Assembly: GCF_019880635.1 (NCBI RefSeq) | Contig: NZ_JAINVX010000001.1 | Span: forward strand, 186,001-250,000 | DNA: 64,000 nucleotides | Source of the DNA: Hanstruepera marina | GTDB lineage: Bacteria; Bacteroidota; Bacteroidia; Flavobacteriales; Flavobacteriaceae | Direction of reading: 5' to 3' | Part shown: positions 9,027 through 16,819 of the stretch, one piece after another | Layout of the letters: each line of letters starts with the position of its first letter | Position numbering within the stretch: the stretch's first letter is position 1 | Notes under the pieces: generated by a model | The model's input: only the letters and a program-made list of their open reading frames with translations | Told to the model about the DNA's origin: nothing | Database searches by the model: none | Translations under genes and position numbers: made by a program

Positions 9027-9740
9027 TTATAACCAAGGTTTTTTCATGTCAAAAATTTCCTCCTTATTGTAAAAATGCTTTATGATATTTGAATCATATA
9101 GTTTATCTAACATTTGGTGGGTTGGTTTATACTTGTTTTTAAACTCTTTATATAAATCTTTATACCATTTTTTATCTCCTATATTACTATTATTTAACTT
9201 AAAATCTTGAATTTCTAGAAAACCCCCTAATTCTTTTTCTAAATGATTTATTTTGTCTGTAACACATAAAAAAACTTGAATGTTATCTTTGTTTATTATA
9301 GAATAGCCTTTTTCTTTTTCAAAAGGAAAATTAAAAATATTTATCCCCAGTCTCTTATTAAACTCTAAATCAAACCAGTTGTTAGGTGTATTATGAATTT
9401 TGTGAGCCTTATTGAACCTCTCTTCTAAAATACTATAATCAAGGTTTTTTAATTCTGATCTTTTGAAATAAACATCTAAATTTTGAAAAAAAGATGAAAT
9501 ATTTCTAGATAATGGGTCTCTATAAAAAGTGATTATTTTTACTTTTTCACCTTTTAAAAACTTATTGAATGTTGATCTGTTTTTAAGTTTATGAGGAAGT
9601 AGTTTTAATTTCATAGGTCTCTCTAAATCTGTAAAAAAAAACCTGTGTATATGTAAAGCTGGAATATTATTCTCTTCCAAAGATTTTTTTAGAGTAGAAG
9701 AACCCACTTTTCCCATTTGGTATACAATAACTGGATTCAT
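9027..9740 (-). CDS. NKWYS-type capsular polysaccharide protein (sulfotransferase-like)
   Basis: A 237-residue protein resembling the Pfam family called putative capsular polysaccharide synthesis protein. The N-terminal loop YQMGKVGSSTL (residues 7-17) is a sulfotransferase-type phosphosulfate-binding loop, and IITFYRDPLSRNISSFFQ (about 69-86) looks like the 3'-phosphate segment with Arg and Ser. The later GDKKWYKDLYKEF matches the region that gives the family its name. It is therefore probably a third PAPS-dependent transferase of this locus; direct evidence for that activity in the family is limited. It is 6 bp from the flippase gene. Confidence 0.8.
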   Translation of the reverse strand: MNPVIVYQMGKVGSSTLKKSLEENNIPALHIHRFFFTDLERPMKLKLLPHKLKNRSTFNKFLKGEKVKIITFYRDPLSRNISSFFQNLDVYFKRSELKNLDYSILEERFNKAHKIHNTPNNWFDLEFNKRLGINIFNFPFEKEKGYSIINKDNIQVFLCVTDKINHLEKELGGFLEIQDFKLNNSNIGDKKWYKDLYKEFKNKYKPTHQMLDKLYDSNIIKHFYNKEEIFDMKKPWL

Positions 9741-9804
9741 AACACTTTTTCCTATTATGCCTTGCTTCTTATTTGTTTTGGTAAAATATTATCAAAATTT
9801 ATTT

Positions 9805-10353
9805 TTACTTGATTAGCTTTAAAAGTTGATCCTTTTTCAAAAAGACAACAGGATTTAGTTTTCCACCAACTTTTTTTGTTGTTATAATATTCGTATCCTT
9901 GTTATATGAAGTAAACCTATTAAATGTAAGATATTTGTTCATTTCATCTTGAGTGACATTTATATTCTTATCACCATAAGAAAATTTAATGTTGCTCAAC
10001 TTTACCTCCTTCTCTTTTGTATTTCCTAAAGAAAGTGCTAAATTAAAATCTGGTTTCACATTTTCAGGAAACTCAAAAACAACATGCTTTGATGTTTCGT
10101 TACTGTTTATTTTTTGAATTACCCTTAAATTCATGAATTGACCGTTGTTTAAGAATATTTCATTGGAAAACAACACTAAATCTTCTGGTTGAGTCATCTC
10201 AACATCTAGTTCTAATACAAGCTTTTTAGGAGCTTCTTTTTTCTCAACACTAGTAGTGTTTTGAGGTTTTACCTCTGCTTTTTTTGGCTGCTCATCTTTA
10301 CATGAAGTTATTGCGAATAGTATTGCAAATAATAATATTGTTTTTTTAATCAT
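9805..10353 (-). CDS. Putative lipoprotein of unknown function
   Basis: A 182-residue protein with a lipoprotein signal: MIKKTILLFAILFAITSC, where the cysteine at 18 would be lipidated. A Lys/Glu/Pro-rich linker follows, then about 130 residues of beta-rich sequence (VVFEFPENVKPDFNLALSLG, NIKFSYGDKNINVTQDEMNK) without a motif I recognise. It lies between cysN (150 bp upstream) and the NKWYS-type gene, so it is probably expressed with the sulfation genes. It may be an envelope accessory factor of the polysaccharide system, but that is a guess from position only. Confidence 0.75.
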   Translation of the reverse strand: MIKKTILLFAILFAITSCKDEQPKKAEVKPQNTTSVEKKEAPKKLVLELDVEMTQPEDLVLFSNEIFLNNGQFMNLRVIQKINSNETSKHVVFEFPENVKPDFNLALSLGNTKEKEVKLSNIKFSYGDKNINVTQDEMNKYLTFNRFTSYNKDTNIITTKKVGGKLNPVVFLKKDQLLKLIK

Positions 10354-10503
10354 GATATAAGGTTTTATTTTATAAATGTTTTGCTAATATATAACTTCTA
10401 TTTCTTAATGTTAGGTTTTTACTAACTATCCAATATAGTACAAATACTATCGGAAAAAATATCGCAAAATCTAATGAGTTAAATAGCATGCTTAAGCAGT
10501 ATA

Positions 10504-11757
10504 TTAAACAATCATCCCTGCGGCAACGGTCTCATTGGTCGCATCGTCTACGAGAATAATGCTTCCCGTTGTGCGATTTTCTCTGTAGGGATCTATCATT
10601 AAAGGCTTTGTAGTGCGAATTTTAACTTTAGCAATATCATTCATCGCTAAATCACTGTCTTCAGAGTTTCGCTCTAATGTATTGATATCATATTTGTAAA
10701 CCACTTCCTTAATCATGGCTTTTTGATCATTAGATGTATGCTTAATCGTATATTTAGATCTTGGTTTTGCAGGGCTATTGTTTAACCAACAAAGCATTAC
10801 TTCAATATCTTGAGAAGGCTCTGGTTTATTGTTAGAACGCACAATCATATCACCACGACTAATGTCTATATCGTCTTCTAAAGTAATAGAAACTGACATT
10901 GGTGCATAAGCTTCTTCTAATTCTTTATCATGAAGGTTTATGCTTTTTATTTTTGAAGTAAAGCCTGAAGGCATTACGGTAACGTCATCACCTCTTCTTA
11001 AAATACCACTTGCTACACGACCTGCATAACCTCTATAATCTATAAAACCTTCACGTTGTGGTCTTATTACAGTTTGTACAGGAAAACGCGCATCTACTTT
11101 ATTAATATCACTACTAATATGCATAGTCTCTAAAGTATGTAGCATTGGAGCACCTTGATACCAAGGCATGTTTTCTGATTTGTTTACCACATTATCTCCT
11201 AAAAGCGCTGACATTGGTATAAAACGAACATCTTTAACCAGCATTTTTGAAGACACTTCTTCAAATTCAGAAACAATATTATTAAATACTTCTTCAGAAA
11301 AATCAACCAAATCCATTTTGTTTACACAAACAATAATATGTGGTATTTGCAATAACGACGCTATAAATGCGTGACGTTTAGTTTGCTCAATCACACCATG
11401 TCGTGCATCAATTAGAATAGTCGCTACGTTAGCTGTTGATGCTCCAGTAACCATGTTTCGCGTATATTGAATATGTCCTGGTGTATCAGCAATAATAAAT
11501 TTACGCTTTGGTGTTGTAAAATATCTGTAAGCAACATCAATAGTAATACCTTGCTCTCTTTCGTCTCTTAAACCATCTGTAAAAAGTGCTAAATCTACAC
11601 CTTCATGACCTTTTTTCTTACTTGTGTTTTCAATAGCTTCTAGTTGGTCTTCAAAAATAGATTTAGAATCATATAGCAAACGCCCTATTAATGTACTTTT
11701 TCCATCATCTACACTTCCTGCAGTTGTAAAACGTAATAATTGATTGTTGTCTAACAT
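10504..11757 (-). CDS. cysN: Sulfate adenylyltransferase subunit 1 (GTPase)
   Basis: A 417-residue EF-Tu-like GTPase that drives ATP sulfurylase, forming APS from sulfate and ATP with CysD. G1 is GSVDDGKS (residues 14-21), G3 is ADTPGHIQY, G4 is VNKMDLVD. The length matches stand-alone CysN; no APS-kinase domain is fused, and cysC is a separate gene nearby. It lies 64 bp after cysD, with a hairpin repeat in the spacer (11770-11798). Its position amid sulfotransferase genes and the absence of cysH/cysI in the window point to a role in PAPS supply for sulfation. Confidence 0.97.
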   Translation of the reverse strand: MLDNNQLLRFTTAGSVDDGKSTLIGRLLYDSKSIFEDQLEAIENTSKKKGHEGVDLALFTDGLRDEREQGITIDVAYRYFTTPKRKFIIADTPGHIQYTRNMVTGASTANVATILIDARHGVIEQTKRHAFIASLLQIPHIIVCVNKMDLVDFSEEVFNNIVSEFEEVSSKMLVKDVRFIPMSALLGDNVVNKSENMPWYQGAPMLHTLETMHISSDINKVDARFPVQTVIRPQREGFIDYRGYAGRVASGILRRGDDVTVMPSGFTSKIKSINLHDKELEEAYAPMSVSITLEDDIDISRGDMIVRSNNKPEPSQDIEVMLCWLNNSPAKPRSKYTIKHTSNDQKAMIKEVVYKYDINTLERNSEDSDLAMNDIAKVKIRTTKPLMIDPYRENRTTGSIILVDDATNETVAAGMIV

Positions 11758-11769
11758 GTTATCTTTTTA

Positions 11770-11798
11770 TGAGATGCCAAATTGTATTTGGCATGACA
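11770..11798 (-). repeat. TGTCA-hairpin-TCTCA element in the cysD-cysN spacer
   Basis: A perfect 9-bp inverted repeat (ATGCCAAAT, 3-nt loop, ATTTGGCAT) at 11774-11794. On the minus strand it is bounded by TGTCA at the 5' side and TCTCA at the 3' side. The same borders enclose a different stem in the repeat inside rnr (50837-50866). No T-run follows, so it is not a standard terminator. It may be a dispersed mini-element or an mRNA-processing or stability hairpin between the two subunits of ATP sulfurylase. Confidence 0.6.
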
Positions 11799-11821
11799 GT
11801 TAATTTTTTATTTAATTTTGA

Positions 11822-12727
11822 TTAAAAGTATCCTTGGCGCTTACGATCTTCCATAGCAGATTCTGATCGCTTATCATCACTTCTGTTTCCTCGCTCTGTA
11901 TTACGCATACCAGCAACTTCTGCAGCAATTTTCTCTAATGTATCAGCATCAGATTCTACACCACCAGTAATAGTAATATCACCTAACGTTCTAAAACGTA
12001 TCTTTTTAGTCACTACTTCTTCATGGTCTTCTAACACTAAAAATTCAGAGTTAGGAATCCAAGAGTCTTGTCTCCAAACTACTTCGCGTTCATGTGCAAA
12101 GTATAATGATGGAATTGCAATATTTTCGCGTTTTATATAGTTCCAAACATCCATTTCTGTCCAGTTACTTATTGGGAATGCTCTAAAGTGCTCGCCTTCA
12201 AAGTGCTTTCCGTTGAAAATATTCCACAGTTCTGGTCTTTGGTTTTTAGGATCCCATTGTCCAAAATCATCTCTATGAGAGAAGAAACGCTCTTTGGCTC
12301 TTGCTTTTTCTTCGTCACGACGTCCACCTCCTATAGCACAATCTATCTTATTTGCCTCTATAGCATCAAGTAGTGTTGTAATTTGAAGTGCATTACGCGT
12401 AGCGTTTTTTCCTTTTTCTTCGGCAACACGACCTTCATCTATAGATTCTTGTACAGAACCAACAATAAGTTGTGCTCCTAATTCTTTAATAATATCATCT
12501 CTAAACTGAATAGTCTCTGGGAAATTATGACCAGTATCAACATGCATTAATGGAAATGGTATTTTAGCAGGGTAAAATGCTTTTTTCGCTAAATGCGTTA
12601 CCAAGATTGAATCTTTTCCTCCTGAAAATAAAATTACTGGGTTTTCAAATTGTGCCCACACTTCGCGTAAAACAAAAATTGCTTCACTCTCTAATTCATC
12701 TAAATAGTTTAAATAGTACTTACTCAT
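11822..12727 (-). CDS. cysD: Sulfate adenylyltransferase subunit 2
   Basis: A 301-residue N-type ATP pyrophosphatase, the catalytic subunit of ATP sulfurylase. The PP-loop is SGGKDS (residues 35-40). Further family motifs are DTGHNFPETIQFRD and GGGRRDEEKARAKER, and the C-terminus carries the typical SESAMEDRKRQGYF ending. With CysN it makes APS in the cytoplasm. It overlaps cysC by 4 bp, so the two are translationally coupled. Confidence 0.98.
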   Translation of the reverse strand: MSKYYLNYLDELESEAIFVLREVWAQFENPVILFSGGKDSILVTHLAKKAFYPAKIPFPLMHVDTGHNFPETIQFRDDIIKELGAQLIVGSVQESIDEGRVAEEKGKNATRNALQITTLLDAIEANKIDCAIGGGRRDEEKARAKERFFSHRDDFGQWDPKNQRPELWNIFNGKHFEGEHFRAFPISNWTEMDVWNYIKRENIAIPSLYFAHEREVVWRQDSWIPNSEFLVLEDHEEVVTKKIRFRTLGDITITGGVESDADTLEKIAAEVAGMRNTERGNRSDDKRSESAMEDRKRQGYF

Positions 12728-13323
12728 TGTTGCTTTGACAATTTTGGTGTAATATAATCTACGATTCGTTGTGCTGCAGCTTCAACCGATTCGCTTTCTG
12801 TTTTTATCTCAATATTAGGGTTTTCTGGTGCTTCATAAGGCGCTGAAACCCCTGTCATGTTTTTTATTTCTCCAGCGCGTGCTTTTTTATAGAGCCCTTT
12901 TACATCGCGTCTTTCACACTCTTCCACGCTAGTATTCACAAATATCTCAACAAAGTTAACATCTTTAACGATACTTCTAATGTTCTCTCGGTCTTTTTTG
13001 TAAGGCGAAACAAAAGCTGCAAGTGTCACTAAACCAGCATCAACCATTAAATTAGCCACTTCTGCAATTCTACGGATATTTTCAGTTCTATCTTCTGGAG
13101 CAAAGGTTAAGTCTTTATTAATTCCTTTTCTGATGTTGTCGCCATCTAGTGTGTAGGTTTTTATACCTAGCAGAAATAATTTTTGTTCAACAACATTTGC
13201 AATTGTGGATTTCCCAGAACCTGAAAGTCCTGTAAACCATAATAAAAAAGAGTTATGCCCATTTAACCTTCGTCTATCATCAAAAGAGATTTGATAATCG
13301 TGTGGAATAATGTTCTCTTCCAT
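12724..13323 (-). CDS. cysC: Adenylyl-sulfate kinase
   Basis: A 199-residue APS kinase that phosphorylates APS to PAPS. The Walker A motif is GLSGSGKST (residues 32-40), followed by TLDGDNIRKGINKDLTF and the FVSPYKKDR segment with the conserved serine of the family. It is a single-domain enzyme rather than a CysNC fusion. It overlaps cysD by 4 bp and is 1 bp from the DUF2061 gene. In bacteria that use APS reduction for assimilation, a separate APS kinase is mainly needed when PAPS is a sulfuryl donor, which fits the neighbouring sulfotransferases. Confidence 0.97.
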   Translation of the reverse strand: MEENIIPHDYQISFDDRRRLNGHNSFLLWFTGLSGSGKSTIANVVEQKLFLLGIKTYTLDGDNIRKGINKDLTFAPEDRTENIRRIAEVANLMVDAGLVTLAAFVSPYKKDRENIRSIVKDVNFVEIFVNTSVEECERRDVKGLYKKARAGEIKNMTGVSAPYEAPENPNIEIKTESESVEAAAQRIVDYITPKLSKQQ

Positions 13324-13324
13324 C

Positions 13325-13753
13325 TTATTCGTTATTTCTTTTACTTAAACCAAAGTTAATTTTATACCAAGTGCGCTCATGAAAATAATACAATATCATT
13401 TTGGTAATCACTTCAGCAAAACCTATTTGCAATGCCGCGAGTGGATTTCCTGAAATTATCCATGCTAACGTCATTGTGTCTAAAGTACCTATAAAACGCC
13501 ATGTAATTGTTTTTGCAATATGTCTTTTTCTACTTTCAAGGAGAACACCATCTTTTGATAAGTTGATTTTGTACCAAACACGCTCATGCAAGTAATATAA
13601 TACTGATTTAGTAGTTACTTCTGCAAAACCTATTTTAAGACCAGCTAAAGGGTCTCCTGTAATTATCCAAGAAAGAATTATTGTGTCTATTGTTCCAACA
13701 ACTCTCCAAGTAATTGTTTTGGCTATATGTCTCTTATAAGATACGTCTGCCAT
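13325..13753 (-). CDS. Tandem DUF2061 membrane protein
   Basis: A 142-residue protein made of two near-identical DUF2061 units: residues about 6-63 and 75-132, each with KRHIAKTITWR, a hydrophobic helix, GFAEVxTK and LYYxHERxWYKI. Each unit has one or two membrane helices, so the protein is probably an inner-membrane duplicate. Its biochemical role is not established. It lies exactly between cysQ (stop and start abut, TAAATG) and cysC (1 bp gap), so it is very likely co-expressed with PAPS metabolism; sulfate or nucleotide handling at the membrane is conceivable but unproven. Confidence 0.88.
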   Translation of the reverse strand: MADVSYKRHIAKTITWRVVGTIDTIILSWIITGDPLAGLKIGFAEVTTKSVLYYLHERVWYKINLSKDGVLLESRKRHIAKTITWRFIGTLDTMTLAWIISGNPLAALQIGFAEVITKMILYYFHERTWYKINFGLSKRNNE

Positions 13754-14554
13754 TTACTTACTGACTAAAAAATAGCTGTTTAATAGATTTTGTTTATTAT
13801 AGGCTAATGGTTTATTCGTTTCTTTTGAAATAACCTTTAAGCCCACGGCGTTACATATAGCTTGTCCTGCTGCTGTATCCCATTCCATTGTAGGCGCATA
13901 ACGAGGATAAACATCGGCATTCCCTTCAGCTACCAGACAGAACTTTAAAGAGCTTCCTTTTGATACAATTTGAACTTCTTTACCCTCCGCCTTTAAGTTT
14001 TCTACAAAATCTAATGTTTCTTGATTCATATGAGAACGACTACCTACTACCTCAACCTTGTCTGAATTATATGTCTTTGGTTGTATTGGTTGTGCTAGTT
14101 GAAATATAGACCCGACTGCTGTATCATGAGACTCTAAATTTGCTTTAAATGCTTCGTTATTTTTAACATTGGCAAAATATATAGTCTTAATTACTGGTAC
14201 ATAGATAACACCTAAAACTGGTTCCCCATTGGTTACTAAAGCAATGTTTACGGTAAACTCTCCGTTGCGCTTTATAAACTCTTTGGTACCATCTACTGGA
14301 TCGACAACCCAACACGTTTCCCATGTTTTTCTAACAGCGTAATCCGTTTGCTTGTTTTCTTCAGAAATAATTGGAATTTCCGTAGGAATCAGGTACGAAT
14401 TAATAACATCATTAGCTTTCTTATCAGCCTCTGTTAAAGGTGATTTATCATCTTTTATTTCTACATCAAAAGCTGTATCATATACTTGCATGATTACTTT
14501 TCCTGCCTCTAATGAGGCTTTGATGGCTGTTTTTAGGTTTTCATTTATTAACAT
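13754..14554 (-). CDS. cysQ: 3'(2'),5'-bisphosphate nucleotidase
   Basis: A 266-residue member of the Li+-sensitive, Mg2+-dependent phosphatase family. Metal-binding motifs are visible: SEEN (64-67), DPVDGTKEF (85-93) and the late EWDTAAGQAI. It removes the 3'-phosphate from PAP (or PAPS). PAP is the by-product of every sulfotransferase reaction and inhibits those enzymes, so cysQ next to cysC and the sulfotransferases completes a sulfuryl-donor cycle. Its start lies 14 bp inside the end of fcl and its stop abuts the DUF2061 start. Confidence 0.96.
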   Translation of the reverse strand: MLINENLKTAIKASLEAGKVIMQVYDTAFDVEIKDDKSPLTEADKKANDVINSYLIPTEIPIISEENKQTDYAVRKTWETCWVVDPVDGTKEFIKRNGEFTVNIALVTNGEPVLGVIYVPVIKTIYFANVKNNEAFKANLESHDTAVGSIFQLAQPIQPKTYNSDKVEVVGSRSHMNQETLDFVENLKAEGKEVQIVSKGSSLKFCLVAEGNADVYPRYAPTMEWDTAAGQAICNAVGLKVISKETNKPLAYNKQNLLNSYFLVSK

Positions 14555-15587
14555 ACCAATCGTATACTTTTTTAATTCCGTCTTCTAATTCAACTGAGTG
14601 TTTCCAACCTAAATTGTTCAGTTTAGAAACATCTGTTAATTTTCTCATGGTTCCGTCAGGTTTATCAGTATTAAATACCAAGTCTCCTTTAAATCCTATA
14701 GTGTTTTTTATGGTTTTAGCTAATTCTTTAATAGAAACTTCTTTTCCTGTACCTATGTTGATATGGGTATTTTTAATTTCGCTATCATTTTCGGAATACG
14801 TGTCTGAAAACTCTCTGTTTTCCATAATAAAAACACAAGCATCTGCCATATCTTTGGACCATAAAAATTCACGTTTTGGAGCTCCTGTTCCCCAAATTTC
14901 TACACTGTTTTCTGATACTCCAAATTTGGAAAGGTATGTTTTTGCTTCTTCAATAGTATCAAAACCAGTATCACTAATAACAGCATCTAAATTGTTTTCA
15001 TTTAGCGCTTTTGCTAAATATATTTTTCTAATTAATGCTGGTAAAACATGTGATTTTTCTAAATCGAAATTATCGTTAGGACCATAAAGATTGGTTGGCA
15101 TAACCGAAATAAAATTTGTACCATATTGAAGATTGTAACTTTCACAGGTTTTTATTCCAGCTATTTTTGCAATAGCATAAGGCTCATTTGTATATTCTAA
15201 AGTATCTGTCAATAAATACTCCTCTTTCATTGGTTGTGGAGCGTTTTTAGGATAAATACAGGTACTTCCTAAAAACAACAATTTTGACACGCCATTAAGA
15301 TAACTTTGATGAATAACATTGTTTTGAATCATCATGTTTGCGTAAATAAAATCGGCTCTGTACACACTATTAGCAACAATACCCCCCACTTTGGCTGCAG
15401 CTAAAAAAACAAACTCTGGTTTTTCGTTATTAAAAAAGGTTTCAACAGCAACTTGATTGGTTAAATCTAATTCAGAATGTGTTCTAGTAATTAAGTTTGT
15501 ATAACCTTTACTTTTTAGGTTTTCAACAATAGCACTGCCTACCAAACCTCGATGTCCAGCCACATATATTTTAGAATCTTTTTTCAT
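14541..15587 (-). CDS. fcl: GDP-L-fucose synthase
   Basis: A 348-residue short-chain dehydrogenase/epimerase-reductase. The NADP-binding motif is GHRGLVGSAIV (residues 11-21), and the active-site tyrosine and lysine lie in EPYAIAK. LGSTCIYPKNAPQPMKEEYL is diagnostic of GDP-fucose synthases. It converts GDP-4-keto-6-deoxy-D-mannose to GDP-L-fucose. It lies 9 bp after gmd and overlaps cysQ by 14 bp, physically joining fucose supply to the PAPS genes. It is somewhat longer than the E. coli enzyme, owing to an insert around residues 195-215. Confidence 0.96.
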   Translation of the reverse strand: MKKDSKIYVAGHRGLVGSAIVENLKSKGYTNLITRTHSELDLTNQVAVETFFNNEKPEFVFLAAAKVGGIVANSVYRADFIYANMMIQNNVIHQSYLNGVSKLLFLGSTCIYPKNAPQPMKEEYLLTDTLEYTNEPYAIAKIAGIKTCESYNLQYGTNFISVMPTNLYGPNDNFDLEKSHVLPALIRKIYLAKALNENNLDAVISDTGFDTIEEAKTYLSKFGVSENSVEIWGTGAPKREFLWSKDMADACVFIMENREFSDTYSENDSEIKNTHINIGTGKEVSIKELAKTIKNTIGFKGDLVFNTDKPDGTMRKLTDVSKLNNLGWKHSVELEDGIKKVYDWYVNK

Positions 15588-15596
15588 AACTGCTTT

Positions 15597-16715
15597 TTAT
15601 TCAAAGTAGTTATTGATTCTGTAACCTCCATCTTGCAAATATTGTTGTTTTTGCATTAGTTTTAAGTCACTAGACATCATATCATCAACTAAATTTTGAA
15701 GATCATATTTAGGAACCCATCCTAATTTTTCTTTAGCTTTAGTAGCATCTCCAATCAGTAAATCAACTTCTGTTGGTCTGTAATATTTTTCATCTACTGA
15801 TACTATTTCTTTACCTATTTCAAGGTTGAAATCAGGATTAGTGCAAGACTTTACAAATCCTTTTTCGTTAGAACCTTCACCTTTAAACTCTAATTCTACA
15901 CCAATATGCTTAAAACACATTCTTACAAAGTCCCTTACTGATGTTGTCTTACCTGTTGCTATTACCCAATCTTCTGCTTGATCAGCTTGAAGAATCATCC
16001 ACATCATTCTGACATAATCTTTAGCATGTCCCCAATCTCTCTTTGCATCAAGATTTCCTAAATACATTTTATCTTGTAAACCTAATGCTATTCTTGATGT
16101 AGCTCTTGTTATTTTTCTAGTAACAAATGTTTCTCCTCGAATTGGAGATTCGTGATTAAATAAAATTCCATTACAAGCATACATACCATAAGCTTCACGA
16201 TAGTTTACTGTGATCCAATAGGCATACATTTTTGCTACTGCATATGGGCTTCTAGGGTAGAAAGGTGTTGTTTCTGTTTGAGGCACCTCTTGTACTTTTC
16301 CGTATAATTCAGATGTTGATGCTTGGTAAATTCTTGTTTTATTTTCAAGGCCCAACATTCTAACAGCTTCAAGTATTCTTAATGTTCCTATTCCGTCTGC
16401 ATTGGCTGTATATTCTGGTGTTTCAAAAGATACATGCACATGACTCATAGCCGCAAGGTTATATATCTCATCTGGCTGTACTTCCTGAACAATTCTAATA
16501 AGGTTTGTACTATCCGTTAAATCACCATAATGAAGAAAAAAGTTTTGATTTTCAACATGAGGGTCTTGATAAAGGTGGTCTATCCTATCCGTGTTAAATA
16601 ATGAAGACCTTCTTTTAACACCATGGACTTCATACCCTTTTTTTAACAAGAATTCACTTAAATAAGCTCCGTCCTGTCCTGTTACACCTGTAATTAGAGC
16701 TACTTTTTTTTGCAT
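15597..16715 (-). CDS. gmd: GDP-mannose 4,6-dehydratase
   Basis: A 372-residue NAD(P)-dependent dehydratase. The cofactor loop is [15 protein letters not shown], followed by [15 protein letters not shown], and the catalytic YxxxK is in [32 protein letters not shown] is a strong Gmd signature. It makes GDP-4-keto-6-deoxymannose for fcl. It is the first gene of the unit gmd-fcl-cysQ-DUF2061-cysC-cysD-cysN; a candidate promoter with a palindrome in its spacer lies about 50-80 bp upstream of the ATG. Confidence 0.98.
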   Translation of the reverse strand: MQKKVALITGVTGQDGAYLSEFLLKKGYEVHGVKRRSSLFNTDRIDHLYQDPHVENQNFFLHYGDLTDSTNLIRIVQEVQPDEIYNLAAMSHVHVSFETPEYTANADGIGTLRILEAVRMLGLENKTRIYQASTSELYGKVQEVPQTETTPFYPRSPYAVAKMYAYWITVNYREAYGMYACNGILFNHESPIRGETFVTRKITRATSRIALGLQDKMYLGNLDAKRDWGHAKDYVRMMWMILQADQAEDWVIATGKTTSVRDFVRMCFKHIGVELEFKGEGSNEKGFVKSCTNPDFNLEIGKEIVSVDEKYYRPTEVDLLIGDATKAKEKLGWVPKYDLQNLVDDMMSSDLKLMQKQQYLQDGGYRINNYFE

Positions 16716-16765
16716 ATTATAAATTTATTGTGGTCTCAAGTATTATTAATTTTAAAATCAGTTGG

Positions 16766-16796
16766 CAAACATAAGTCATTTATGACTTACATTCAA
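16766..16796 (-). promoter_or_regulatory. Promoter of the gmd-cys operon with palindromic operator candidate
   Basis: On the minus strand TTG (16794-16796) is followed after 20 bp by TATGTTTG (16766-16773), matching the Bacteroidota TTG / TAnnTTTG promoter. Between them, and touching the first bases of the -7 box, lies a perfect inverted repeat TAAGTCAT-TT-ATGACTTA (16772-16789). A repressor bound there would cover the core promoter. There is no T-run, so a terminator is unlikely. The start site would be near 16759, giving a leader of about 45 nt before gmd. Confidence 0.6.
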
Positions 16797-16819
16797 GAAC
16801 TTGAAAGATATATGGTTTG

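Noticed and set aside
10354-10503. Promoter or RNA gene between cysN and the lipoprotein gene
   Set aside because: No exact TAnnTTTG box on the minus strand and no convincing stem-loop; left unassigned.
14614-15087. A 157-codon plus-strand frame opposite fcl
   Set aside because: It is antisense to a fully conserved gene, has no recognisable protein sequence and no promoter.
16772-16789. Hairpin as a terminator of rfbD
   Set aside because: No T-run follows on the minus strand, and it fits neatly between promoter elements.
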